Of a stretch of 10,668 bases of DNA, positions 1 through 7,111 are shown piece by piece. Source of the stretch: Streptosporangiaceae bacterium (lineage in GTDB: Bacteria > Actinomycetota > Actinomycetes > Streptosporangiales > Streptosporangiaceae); assembly GCA_025934635.1 (NCBI GenBank), contig JAICWX010000289.1:1-10668 (forward strand), given 5' to 3'. Both the position numbers and the translations under genes were made by a program. The notes under the pieces were generated by a model, which worked only from the letters and a program-made list of their open reading frames with translations, was not told where the DNA came from and searched no databases. How positions within the stretch are numbered: the stretch's first letter is position 1; each line of letters opens with the position of its first letter.

Positions 1-512
1 CCGAACTCCGTCGGCGAGAGCTCCACCGCGGTACCGTTTCGCCGTACCGCCCAGTGCTCCTCGTCCCGCACCAGGTAGCCCACGCTCAGCAGCGCCGCGT
101 CGTCGCCCGGCCCGTCGCCGCCGGGTGCGCGGGTGGTACGGCGCAGCACCGCCCGGACCCGGGCCACCAGCGCCTCGACCGAGAACGGCTTGGTGACGTA
201 GTCGTCGCCGCCCAGGGTCAGCCCGCGGATCGTGTCCGAGGTGGTGTCCCGCGCGGTCAGGAAGATGACCGGGACGTCGTTGCCCTCGGACCGCAGCGTG
301 CGGCACACCTCGAAGCCGTCCATGTCGGGCAGCATGACGTCCAGGATCATCAGGTCCGGCTCGTACGCCTCGGCCTGGTGCAGCGCGTCCTTGCCGCTGG
401 CACTGACCGAGACCGCGCAGCCGTGGAATTTCAGCGCGACCTCAACGAGCTCACGGATGTTCGGCTCGTCGTCGACGACGAGCACTTTCGGGATTCGGTC
501 ACCGTCTGCCAT
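1..512 (-). CDS. OmpR/PhoB-family response regulator, PhoP-like (3' end cut by window edge)
   Basis: The response-regulator half of a two-component system: a receiver domain phosphorylated by a sensor kinase, then a DNA-binding winged helix. The visible 170 residues start at an ATG (510-512) reading MADGDRIPKVLVVDDE. Receiver landmarks are all present: acidic pair D14/D15, phospho-acceptor D58 in ILDVMLPDMDG, T86 in FLTAR, and K108 in DDYVTKPF. The receiver ends near residue 125. A Gly/Asp-rich linker follows, then the start of the output domain with the LSPTEF motif, cut at base 1. The stretch LTLGGDDYVTKPFS and the LKFHG helix closely resemble mycobacterial PhoP as I recall it, but orthology cannot be decided here, so no symbol is given. 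A purine-rich GAGAG lies shortly before the ATG. It is downstream of and co-directional with the DUF5666-like membrane protein gene. No histidine kinase is visible; one may lie beyond the left edge. Confidence 0.95.
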   Translation of the reverse strand, partial: MADGDRIPKVLVVDDEPNIRELVEVALKFHGCAVSVSASGKDALHQAEAYEPDLMILDVMLPDMDGFEVCRTLRSEGNDVPVIFLTARDTTSDTIRGLTLGGDDYVTKPFSVEALVARVRAVLRRTTRAPGGDGPGDDAALLSVGYLVRDEEHWAVRRNGTAVELSPTEF

Positions 513-567
513 GGTCTCTCACGTTTCATTGTGCCGCATAATGCCGTATGCCCGTCCGCAGCATGAC

Positions 568-595
568 GCGGCGCGCCCGGTTCCGGGCGCGCCGC
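568..595 (-). terminator. Perfect 13-bp GC hairpin between two minus-strand genes
   Basis: Bases 568-580 (GCGGCGCGCCCGG) are the exact reverse complement of 583-595, with only TT between them, so the RNA would form a very stable stem. It lies just after the stop of the DUF5666-like gene (611) and before the response-regulator start (512). No clear U-tract follows on the minus strand. It may be a U-less actinobacterial terminator, an attenuator that lowers readthrough into the regulator gene, or a symmetric DNA site. Confidence 0.5.
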
Positions 596-610
596 CGCAT
601 GCGTCGCTGG

Positions 611-1258
611 TTAGCTCAACGATGTCGAGGCCGATTGAGATCCAGAAGTACTGGAATCAGCCGGCCGGATGATGATCAGCCGGGCGTCCCGGGCCCCGCT
701 GACCACCGGGCCCCCGGCGAACGCCTGCTCGCCCGCTGACAGCGCGCTCGCCGTGGTCTTGCCGCCGTTGCGCCTGACCACCGTGTCGCTCACGATCTTC
801 CAGGTCCAGGTGGTGCCGTCCGGTGACTTGATCACGACGTCGCTGCCGTTCACCGACTGGATGGTGCCCCGCTCGAACGAGAGCGGGTGGAATCCCTTCT
901 TGTTGCGGAACGTCACGTTCCCTTCCACGCCGCCGAGGTGGCGTATCCGGCCCAGCGCCCACCGGACGCGGGCCCGCGGGGCAGCGGAGGCCGCGTCGGT
1001 GAGCGCGGTATTCAGCTGGGCGCCCCTGGTGCCGGAAATCGTGCCGGAAATCGTGCCGGAAGCCGGGCTGCCGGCCGGCGATGCCGCCGCGGTGGTGCCG
1101 CCGGACACCACCGCCAGGGTGATCCCGCCGCCGACGAGGAAGCCGGCCAGGGTCATGCCGACCCCCCAGCGGAGCCACCGCGGGCGGGGATCGGGAGAAG
1201 AAGGCGTTGCGTCGGCCGGATACCCGCCGTCGGTACCCGGTTGATACATGTTGTCCAT
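611..1258 (-). CDS. Membrane-anchored protein with DUF5666-like domain
   Basis: A 215-residue protein with a short polar, Pro/Asp-rich N-terminal tail (about 1-30), one hydrophobic segment (about 32-51, LAGFLVGGGITLAVV), a low-complexity Ala/Ser/Gly/Thr linker (52-80), and a C-terminal domain (about 110-200). The charge pattern before the helix (PRPRWLRW) suggests a cytoplasmic N-terminus and an external C-terminal domain. That domain has the alternating GTI-SVNGSDVVIKSPDGTTW pattern and later LSAGEQAF-GGPVVSGARDARLIII, resembling small beta-barrel DUF5666-type domains, which often lie beside two-component genes in actinobacteria. The assignment is by pattern, not by search. No enzymatic residues were recognised. 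The start is the ATG at 1256-1258; an in-frame ATG at 1247-1249 is an alternative, and neither has a strong ribosome site. The linker holds a 12-bp tandem repeat. The gene lies upstream of the response regulator and may share its transcript. Confidence 0.8.
   Translation of the reverse strand: MDNMYQPGTDGGYPADATPSSPDPRPRWLRWGVGMTLAGFLVGGGITLAVVSGGTTAAASPAGSPASGTISGTISGTRGAQLNTALTDAASAAPRARVRWALGRIRHLGGVEGNVTFRNKKGFHPLSFERGTIQSVNGSDVVIKSPDGTTWTWKIVSDTVVRRNGGKTTASALSAGEQAFAGGPVVSGARDARLIIIRPADSSTSGSQSASTSLS
1029..1064. repeat. Three tandem 12-bp units in the linker of the membrane protein
   Basis: GTGCCGGAAATC occurs at 1029-1040 and exactly again at 1041-1052. A third copy at 1053-1064 differs in its last three bases' first two positions (GTGCCGGAAGCC). 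On the coding (minus) strand it gives the repeated peptide SGTISGTISGT in the low-complexity linker. Being in-frame, it could vary in copy number without breaking the gene. Confidence 0.85.
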
Positions 1259-1282
1259 ATCAGCCAGGGTCGGTCCGCGTTC

Positions 1283-1312
1283 TTGGACATCACCCCGGCC
1301 ACCCTGTATTCC
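1283..1312 (+). promoter_or_regulatory. Possible promoter of cobN in the divergent intergenic region
   Basis: TTGGAC (1283-1288) is followed after 18 nt by TATTCC (1307-1312), a moderate match to a vegetative promoter. Transcription would begin near 1319. That is almost on the GTG at 1321, so the message would be leaderless if that GTG were used, or have a leader of about 45 nt before the GTG at 1366. No convincing promoter was seen for the divergent minus-strand gene. Confidence 0.3.
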
Positions 1313-1365
1313 GGCTGTGAGTGCCCCCCGAGTTCGCTGTCGCCCGGCATGGCAGTATCGGTGAG

Positions 1366-4300
1366 GTGCTCACCGTTCTCTTGGTTTCCACCGCCGACAC
1401 CGAGCTGCTCGCGGCGGTGGCCTCGGGCGCGAGCTACCTGACCGCCAACCCGGCCCGGGCCACGGTCAGCGACGTCACCGACCTGGCCGGCCGCGCCGAC
1501 CTGGTCGTGCTGCGCCTGCTCGGCGGCCGGCAGGCGTGGCCGGACGGCGTGGCCGCGCTCGCCGCCAGCGGCCGGCCGCTGGTCGCGCTGGGCGGCGAGG
1601 CCAGCCCCGACGCCGAGCTGATGGCCCTGTCCACGGTGCCCGCCGGCGTCGCCACCGAGGCGCTCGGCTACCTGCGCGAGGGCGGCCCGGAGAACCTGCG
1701 CGAGCTGGCCCGCTTCCTGTCCGACACGGTCTTCCTCACCGGCGAGGGCTTCGACCCCCCGCGCTCCATGCCCTTGTACGGCGTGCACCAGGTGCCGGCG
1801 CCCCCGGACGACGACCGCCCGGTCGTCGCCGTCGTGTTCTACCGCGCCCACGAGCTGTCCGGGAACACCGCCTTCGTGGACACCCTCTGCACCGCCCTGG
1901 CCGAACGCGGCGCCGCCCCCCTGCCCGTATTCTGCGGCTCCCTCCGCGGTGCTAGCCACGGAGGGGCCGACGCCGGCCTGGCCGAGCTGCTCGCGCCCGC
2001 CCAGGCCGTGATCACCACCGTGCTCGCGGCCGGCGGCGCCGCCCCCGGCGCGGGCGACTGGGACGCGGGCGTGCTGGCCAGCCTGGACGTGCCGGTGCTG
2101 CAGGGCCTGTGCCTGACCAGCTCGCGGGCGCAGTGGGAGGCCTCCAACGCCGCGCTGGCCCCGATCGACGCCGCCATGCAGGTCGCGATCCCCGAGTTCG
2201 ACGGGCGCCTGATCACCGTGCCGTTCTCGTTCAAGGAGGAAGGACCCGACGGGATACCCCGCTACGCCGCCGACCCCGGGCGGGCCGCCCGGCTGGCCGG
2301 GATCGCCGTCCGGCACGCCCGGCTGGCGCGCACCCCGAACGCGGCCAAGCGCGTCGCCATCATGCTCTCGTCCTATCCCACCAGGCACTCCCGGGTCGGC
2401 AACGCGGTCGGGCTCGATACGCCCGCCTCCGCCGTGGCGCTGCTGCAGGCCATGCGGGCGGCCGGCTACGACCTCGGCGGCGGCTTCCCCGAGGACGGCG
2501 ACGAGCTGATCCACGCGCTGATCGCGGCCGGCGGCCACGACACCGAATGGCTCACCGAACAACAGCTCCGCACCGCGCCGGCCAGGGTCCCGCTCACCGC
2601 CTACCACCGCTCCTTTTCCGAGCTGCCGAACGAGCTGGCCGCCGCCATCACCGCCCACTGGGGCGCCCCGCCCGGCGAGCTGTACACCGACGAAAGCACC
2701 GGGGACATCGTCCTGGCCTGCCTGCGCTTCGGGAACGTGGTCCTGATGATCCAGCCGCCGCGCGGGTTCGGCGAGAACCCGGTGGCCATCTACCACGACC
2801 CCGACCTGCCGCCGTCGCACCACTACCTGGCCGCGTACCGCTGGCTGGCCCGGGAGTTCGGCGCCGACGCGGTGGTGCACCTGGGCAAGCACGGCACGCT
2901 GGAGTGGCTGCCCGGCAAGGGCCTCGGCCTGTCCGCGCGGTGCGCGCCGGACGCCGTGCTCGGCGACCTGCCGCTGGTGTACCCGTTCATCGTCAACGAC
3001 CCGGGGGAGGGGACGCAGGCCAAGCGGCGCGGGCACGCGACGATCGTGGACCACCTGGTGCCCCCGATGGCGCGGGCCGACACCTACGGCGAGATGGCCA
3101 AGCTCGAGCAGCTGCTGGACGAGTACGCCACCGTGGCCGCCCTCGACCCGGACAAGCTGCCCGCGCTGCGGGCCCAGATCTGGTCCCTGATCGAGGCCGC
3201 CCACCTGCACCAGGACCTGGGCGTCGAGGCGCAGCCGGGCACGGCCGAGTTCGACGACTTCGTGCTGCACATCGACGGCTACCTGTGCGAGGTCAAGGAC
3301 GCCGCGATCCGCGACGGCCTGCACATCCTCGGCCTCGCCCCCGACGGCGAGGCCCTGACCAACCTGGTCCTGGTCATCCTGCGCGCCCCCCAGCTGTGGA
3401 GCGCCCGCTGGGGCGCCCTGCCCGGCCTGCGCGCCGCCCTCGGCCTCGCCGAAGGCGGTGACGCCTCCCGCACCGACACCGACCACTACGAACGCACCGC
3501 CCGCGACCTCGTCGAAGCCATCGCCGCGGCCGGCTGGGATGCTGCGAGCATCCCTCCCCTCACGGAGTCGAACGAGGTGGCGCGCATCCTCGAGTTCGCC
3601 TGCACCGAGGTCGTGCCCCGGCTGCGCGCCACCACCGGCGAGCTCGACGCGGTGCTGCACGCGCTCGACGGCGGCTACATCCCCGCGGGCCCGTCCGGGT
3701 CGCCCACCCGCGGCCTGGTCAACGTGCTTCCGACCGGCCGGAACTTCTACTCGGTCGACCCCAAGGCCATCCCGTCGCGCAACTCCTTCGAGACCGGCCT
3801 GGCCCTGGCCGGTTCGCTGCTGGCCCGGCACCTGGCCGACGAGGGGGAGTACCCGCGCTGCGTCGGCCTGACCGTCTGGGGCACCTCCGCCATGCGCACC
3901 CAGGGCGACGACATCGCCGAGATACTCGCGCTCATCGGCTGCCGCCCCGCCTGGGACGACGCGTCGCGCCGGGTCACCGGCTTCGAGATCGTCCCGCTGG
4001 CCGAGCTCGGCCGCCCCCGGATCGATGTCACGCTGCGCATCTCCGGCTTCTTCCGTGACGCCTTCCCGCACGTGATCGCGCTGCTGGACGACGCCATCGC
4101 CGCGGTCGCCGCCCTCGACGAGCCCGCCGAGTCCAACTACCTGCGCGCCCACGCCCTGGCCGACCAGGCCGGGCACGGCGACTGGCGGCGCGCGACGACC
4201 CGCATCTTCGGGTCCAAGCCGGGCGCCTACGGGGCCGGCCTGCTGCCGCTGATCGACGCGCGCAACTGGCGTGACGACGGCGACCTGGCCGAGGTCTACG

Positions 4301-4923
4301 CGGTCTGGGGCGGCTACGCCTACGGCCGCGGCCTGGACGGCGTGCACGCCCGGCCCGACATGGAAGGCGCCTTCCGCCGGATCGCGGTGGCGGCCAAGAA
4401 CGTCGACAACCGCGAGCACGACATCGCCGATTCCGACGACTATTTCCAGTACCACGGCGGCATGGTCGCCATGGTCCGCTCCCTGACCGGCCGCAACCCC
4501 GCCGCCTACATCGGCGACTCGGCCGTCCCCGACGCGCCCAGGACCCGCACCCTGGCCGAGGAGACCCGGCGCGTGTTCCGGTCCCGGGTGGTCAACCCGC
4601 GCTGGATCGCCGCCATGCGCCGCCACGGCTACAAGGGCGCCTTCGAGCTCGCCGCCACCGTGGACTACCTGTTCGGCTACGACGCCACCGCCGGCGTCGT
4701 CCAGGACTGGATGTACGAGCAGCTGGCCGCGTCCTACGTCTTCGACGAACAGACCAGGGCGTTCATGGAGCAGTCGAACCCCTGGGCCCTGCGCGGCATC
4801 ACCGAGCGCCTGATGGAAGCCGCCTCCCGCGGCCTCTGGGAGTCCCCCGACCCCAAGACCCTCGACCAGCTCCGCCAGACCTACCTCGACCTGGAAGGCG
4901 ACCTGGAATCCCGCGGCGAGTAG
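1366..4923 (+). CDS. cobN: Cobaltochelatase large subunit CobN
   Basis: CobN is the porphyrin-binding large subunit of the ATP-dependent cobaltochelatase that inserts Co2+ into hydrogenobyrinic acid a,c-diamide in aerobic cobalamin synthesis. It works in the cytoplasm with AAA+ partner subunits, none of which is encoded here. About 1185 residues matches actinobacterial CobN. The CobN/BchH/ChlH core motif HLGKHGTLEWLPGK is at residues 505-518. Further family signatures follow: GRNFYSVDPKAIPSRNSFETG-type block (from about 3736), WGTSAMRTQGDDIAEIL (about 3878), RISGFFRDAFP (about 4036), RIFGSKPGAYGAGL (about 4201) and NVDNREHDIADSDDYFQYHG (about 4399). The start is uncertain. GTG 1366 (reading MLTVLLVSTADTELLAA) fits the family N-terminus, while GTG 1321 adds 15 residues; neither has a good ribosome site. 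The gene is divergent from the DUF5666-like gene and ends in TAG followed by a hairpin. No frameshift or missing block was seen. Confidence 0.95.
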   Translation: MLTVLLVSTADTELLAAVASGASYLTANPARATVSDVTDLAGRADLVVLRLLGGRQAWPDGVAALAASGRPLVALGGEASPDAELMALSTVPAGVATEALGYLREGGPENLRELARFLSDTVFLTGEGFDPPRSMPLYGVHQVPAPPDDDRPVVAVVFYRAHELSGNTAFVDTLCTALAERGAAPLPVFCGSLRGASHGGADAGLAELLAPAQAVITTVLAAGGAAPGAGDWDAGVLASLDVPVLQGLCLTSSRAQWEASNAALAPIDAAMQVAIPEFDGRLITVPFSFKEEGPDGIPRYAADPGRAARLAGIAVRHARLARTPNAAKRVAIMLSSYPTRHSRVGNAVGLDTPASAVALLQAMRAAGYDLGGGFPEDGDELIHALIAAGGHDTEWLTEQQLRTAPARVPLTAYHRSFSELPNELAAAITAHWGAPPGELYTDESTGDIVLACLRFGNVVLMIQPPRGFGENPVAIYHDPDLPPSHHYLAAYRWLAREFGADAVVHLGKHGTLEWLPGKGLGLSARCAPDAVLGDLPLVYPFIVNDPGEGTQAKRRGHATIVDHLVPPMARADTYGEMAKLEQLLDEYATVAALDPDKLPALRAQIWSLIEAAHLHQDLGVEAQPGTAEFDDFVLHIDGYLCEVKDAAIRDGLHILGLAPDGEALTNLVLVILRAPQLWSARWGALPGLRAALGLAEGGDASRTDTDHYERTARDLVEAIAAAGWDAASIPPLTESNEVARILEFACTEVVPRLRATTGELDAVLHALDGGYIPAGPSGSPTRGLVNVLPTGRNFYSVDPKAIPSRNSFETGLALAGSLLARHLADEGEYPRCVGLTVWGTSAMRTQGDDIAEILALIGCRPAWDDASRRVTGFEIVPLAELGRPRIDVTLRISGFFRDAFPHVIALLDDAIAAVAALDEPAESNYLRAHALADQAGHGDWRRATTRIFGSKPGAYGAGLLPLIDARNWRDDGDLAEVYAVWGGYAYGRGLDGVHARPDMEGAFRRIAVAAKNVDNREHDIADSDDYFQYHGGMVAMVRSLTGRNPAAYIGDSAVPDAPRTRTLAEETRRVFRSRVVNPRWIAAMRRHGYKGAFELAATVDYLFGYDATAGVVQDWMYEQLAASYVFDEQTRAFMEQSNPWALRGITERLMEAASRGLWESPDPKTLDQLRQTYLDLEGDLESRGE

Positions 4924-4932
4924 CGTCGCTCT

Positions 4933-4949
4933 CCGGCTCCGTGAGCCGG
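4933..4949 (+). terminator. Hairpin after cobN
   Basis: CCGGCTC (4933-4939) and GAGCCGG (4943-4949) form a perfect 7-bp stem with a CGT loop, starting 9 nt after the cobN stop. There is no U-run afterwards, so it is a plausible but weak intrinsic terminator of the GC-rich type. Confidence 0.45.
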
Positions 4950-5010
4950 CTGTGGGTATAGGGAAAACTCCCCAGCCCATTCGCGATCTGCGCCTCATGT
5001 GCGACACTGA

Positions 5011-5026
5011 ATGCTGTCAGCAGCAT
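5011..5026. promoter_or_regulatory. Inverted repeat just upstream of the methyltransferase gene
   Basis: ATGCTG (5011-5016) and CAGCAT (5021-5026) are exact reverse complements around TCAG. The repeat lies 23 nt before the preferred GTG start (5049) and includes part of an alternative ATG (5025). It could be an operator or an RNA hairpin at the 5' end of the message. No clear -35/-10 pair was found for this transcription unit. A six-base arm can occur by chance. Confidence 0.3.
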
Positions 5027-5048
5027 GAGCAATGGGGCGGGAGGCGCG

Positions 5049-5873
5049 GTGACTCAGGTCCCTCCTGCGCCGCCCGGGGTGGACGTCGGCAGGGCCGCCC
5101 CGTCGCGCATCTACGACTACATGCTGCGCGGGAGCAACCACTTCCAGTCCGACGTCGAGGCGGCCCAGCGGATCCTGAGCGCGGTGCCGGAGATCCAGGA
5201 CTGTGCCTGGTCGAACCGGGGCTTCCACCAGCGCGCGGCCAGGTGGATCGCGCAGCAGGGCGTGACCCAGTTCCTCGACATCGGCTCCGGGCTGCCCACG
5301 GTGGGCAACACCCACGAGGTCGTCCAGAAGGTGAACCCGGACGCCCGGGTCGTCTACATCGACAATGACCCGATGGTCGCCGAGCAGGGCGGCCCGCTGC
5401 TGGCCGGCGATTCCTCGACCCGGGTCATCTGCGCTGACCTGCGGGACCCGGACTCGATCCTGGATCATCCCCGCCTCCGCGAGCTGATCGACTTCAGCCG
5501 CCCGGTCGGGCTGCTGCTCACCGCGGTGCTGATGTTCGTGGCCGACAGCTCGGCCCCCTGGAACCTGGTCGCGCGCTACACCGGCGCCCTGGTACCGGGA
5601 AGCTACCTCGCGCTGTCTCACCTCACCGACGACTACAAGCCGCCGGTGACGACCGAACGGTTCCGCGCCGTCTTCGACAACGCCACCGAGCAGATGCACT
5701 TCCGGTCCCGCGAGGCGATCGGGCGCTTCTTCGCTGGCCTGGAGATCGTCCCGCCCTACGACGGCGCCCCGGCCACCTTGTGCTACACGGGACTCTGGGG
5801 CGCCGAGGACCCGGTCCTGGCCGACAGCGAGGGGGCGCGCTGGCTCTACTGCGCCGTCGCCGGGAAGCCGTGA
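5049..5873 (+). CDS. SAM-dependent methyltransferase, PF04672 (Methyltransf_19/DUF574) family
   Basis: A cytoplasmic class I methyltransferase of the actinobacteria-enriched PF04672 family; the substrate is unknown. With the chosen start it is 274 residues, normal for the family. The N-terminal signature APSRIYDYMLRGSNHF (residues 17-32) is typical, followed by the SAM-binding glycine motif FLDIGSGLP (75-83), the acidic end of the second strand in VVYIDNDP (D107 region), and a third SAM contact region ICADLRDPDSIL (D130). A hydrophobic strand LLLTAVLMFVAD follows (156-166). GTG 5049 was chosen because GGAGG (5040-5044) lies just before it and the family usually starts near a PPGVD-type motif; ATG 5025 would add 8 residues without a ribosome site. 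Its stop overlaps the start of the DUF397-like gene (GTGA), so the two are probably translationally coupled. An association with the XRE/DUF397 genes downstream is inferred. Confidence 0.92.
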   Translation: MTQVPPAPPGVDVGRAAPSRIYDYMLRGSNHFQSDVEAAQRILSAVPEIQDCAWSNRGFHQRAARWIAQQGVTQFLDIGSGLPTVGNTHEVVQKVNPDARVVYIDNDPMVAEQGGPLLAGDSSTRVICADLRDPDSILDHPRLRELIDFSRPVGLLLTAVLMFVADSSAPWNLVARYTGALVPGSYLALSHLTDDYKPPVTTERFRAVFDNATEQMHFRSREAIGRFFAGLEIVPPYDGAPATLCYTGLWGAEDPVLADSEGARWLYCAVAGKP

Positions 5874-6133
5874 CCGTCAAGCCCACGGTTTCCGGGCTCG
5901 GCATCGACCCGGCCGCCCAGTCCTGGAAACGCTCGGGCCGCGACGGCGGCGCCATCGAGATCGCCGTCACCCGCGCCAGCGGGCCGGCCGGCGAGACGGC
6001 CGAATGGGTGCTGATGCGGGTCGCAGGCGATCCAGACCACCGGGTCCTCGTCTTCGACCGGCACGAATGGGAGTGCTTCCTCGACGGAGCGCGCAACGGC
6101 GAGTTCGACGACGCCGCGGCGCCCCGCTCGTAA
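5870..6133 (+). CDS. Divergent DUF397-like small protein
   Basis: An 87-residue protein whose GTG start overlaps the methyltransferase TGA by 4 nt; GGGAAG (5862-5867) is a fair ribosome site. It shows the order of a DUF397 domain: an N-terminal W-K-S-GG-E-A motif (SWKRSGRDGGAIEIAV, residues 18-33), a central strand WVLMRVAGDPDHRVLVF (46-62) and the C-terminal EWECFLDGARNGEFDD helix (66-81). The usual VRDSK core is replaced by MRVAGDPD, and about 12 extra residues (RASGPAGETAEW) separate the first two blocks. DUF397 proteins are small partners of XRE/DUF5753 regulators. This copy is instead tied to a methyltransferase, although an XRE gene starts 123 nt after its stop. The exact function is unknown; the family call rests on pattern alone. 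Confidence 0.75.
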   Translation: MTVKPTVSGLGIDPAAQSWKRSGRDGGAIEIAVTRASGPAGETAEWVLMRVAGDPDHRVLVFDRHEWECFLDGARNGEFDDAAAPRS

Positions 6134-6165
6134 CCGCCTGGCCGCGATGCTCGCGGTACCGGCGG
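6134..6165 (+). terminator. Compound GC hairpin after the DUF397-like gene
   Basis: Directly after the TAA stop, an inner stem CCGCGA/TCGCGG (6142-6147, 6151-6156) with loop TGC is enclosed by an outer stem CCGCC/GGCGG (6134-6138, 6161-6165). No U-tract follows. It probably separates the methyltransferase/DUF397-like unit from the XRE unit, but readthrough is likely. Confidence 0.4.
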
Positions 6166-6185
6166 GGCAAGAACAACGGGCACTC

Positions 6186-6215
6186 TTGAATCGCGAATCA
6201 CAACTTGGGTACCGT
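6186..6215 (+). promoter_or_regulatory. Probable promoter of the XRE/DUF397 operon
   Basis: TTGAAT (6186-6191) and TACCGT (6210-6215) are separated by 18 nt. This matches four of six -35 bases and the T, A and final T of the -10. Transcription would start near 6222, at the edge of the inverted repeat 6224-6240, giving a leader of about 35 nt to the GTG at 6257. Confidence 0.45.
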
Positions 6216-6223
6216 GTAAGGCA

Positions 6224-6240
6224 TGACAGGATTCCTGTCA
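6224..6240. promoter_or_regulatory. Perfect 17-bp inverted repeat, candidate operator of the XRE gene
   Basis: TGACAGG-ATT-CCTGTCA is a perfect palindrome with 7-bp arms. It lies immediately before the AGGAGG ribosome site (6241-6246) and just after the predicted transcription start. That position suits a repressor, and the obvious candidate is the XRE protein encoded directly downstream. As RNA it would be a short hairpin next to the ribosome site, so a translational role is an alternative. Confidence 0.6.
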
Positions 6241-6256
6241 AGGAGGAGATGCCGCT

Positions 6257-7108
6257 GTGAGCGATGACGCCTACGGCGCCACCATGGCCAAGCGCCGCCT
6301 CTCCCGCCAGCTCACCGCGGCCCGGCTCAGGACGGGTTATACGGCCAATCACGCCTGCGACATCCTGAACTGGGGCCGCGGGAAGGTCGGCCGCTTCGAG
6401 GCCAATCAATGGAAACGTCCCGAGATGAGCGATATCAGGGATCTGATCCGCATTTATGGCATTGAGGGCGAGGAAAAGGACGAGGTCGAAGATCTGGCCA
6501 TCCGGTCCCGGGCCCGGCCCTGGTGGCGTGAGTACGCGGAGATCTTCGACAGCGAATTCCCCGGATACGAGAATGACGCCACCACCATCCGGGTTTTCAT
6601 GCCGCTGGTGCTGCCCGGGCTCCTGCAGACATCCGCCTATACCGAGGCGCTGATGCGGGCCGGGCCGCGGCCGCCCGCGTACCGGCGCCGGGCGCTGGAG
6701 TCCCGGCAGCGACGGCAGGCGGTCCTCGACCGTACCGACGGCTCCGCTCCCATGTTCAGCGCCGTGATCACCGAAGCGTCCCTGCTCTACCGGTGGGGCA
6801 TGCGAGAGGACCGCCGGGAGCAGATCGAGCACCTGGTGGAACTGAGCAAACGGCGCAACGTGCAGCTGCACGTCCAGCGGTTCGAGGATGGCCCGCCGAT
6901 CGGCATCGTGTCGATGGTCAACATCCTCGGCTTCCGGGACGACGAGCCGAGCCTCGTCTTCCTGGAGACCGACTACGCGGTGGAGGAGGTGAGCAAGCCG
7001 GAGTCAGTACAGGGATACATCGAATCGTTCGAGCGAGCCTGTGATGCCGCGCTCGAGCCCGCGGCCACCACGGGCTACCTCGAACGTCTCGCGAAGCGAA
7101 TGGAGTAG
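6257..7108 (+). CDS. XRE-family regulator with C-terminal DUF5753 (WhiJ-like)
   Basis: A 283-residue DNA-binding regulator. Residues about 13-70 form an XRE helix-turn-helix (LSRQLTAARLRTGYTANHACDIL, then WGRGKVGRFEANQWKRP, where the usual S-SRIE is WGRGKVGRFE). Residues about 90-275 are a DUF5753 domain, recognised from WWREYAEIFDSEFPGYEN, the signature LVLPGLLQTSAYTEAL (about 117-132), the EASLLYRWG block and LGFRDDEPSLVFLETDY. This architecture is that of WhiJ and its many Streptomyces paralogues, which work with a neighbouring DUF397 protein. The GTG start follows AAGGAGGAG (6240-6248) at good spacing; a nearer ATG (6249) reads into a stop after three codons. The DUF397 gene begins 3 nt after the stop. 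Autoregulation through the upstream palindrome is inferred. The ligand or signal is unknown. Confidence 0.95.
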   Translation: MSDDAYGATMAKRRLSRQLTAARLRTGYTANHACDILNWGRGKVGRFEANQWKRPEMSDIRDLIRIYGIEGEEKDEVEDLAIRSRARPWWREYAEIFDSEFPGYENDATTIRVFMPLVLPGLLQTSAYTEALMRAGPRPPAYRRRALESRQRRQAVLDRTDGSAPMFSAVITEASLLYRWGMREDRREQIEHLVELSKRRNVQLHVQRFEDGPPIGIVSMVNILGFRDDEPSLVFLETDYAVEEVSKPESVQGYIESFERACDAALEPAATTGYLERLAKRME

Positions 7109-7111
7109 GGC

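Noticed and set aside
1259..1365. Cobalamin riboswitch upstream of cobN
   Set aside because: The interval is too short for the aptamer and no B12-box-like sequence was recognised.
1153..5007. A very long minus-strand open frame (1284 codons) antisense to cobN
   Set aside because: Its translation is Gly/Val/Arg/Gln-rich with no recognisable domain. Long antisense frames are expected opposite GC-rich genes, and the plus strand encodes an unmistakable CobN.
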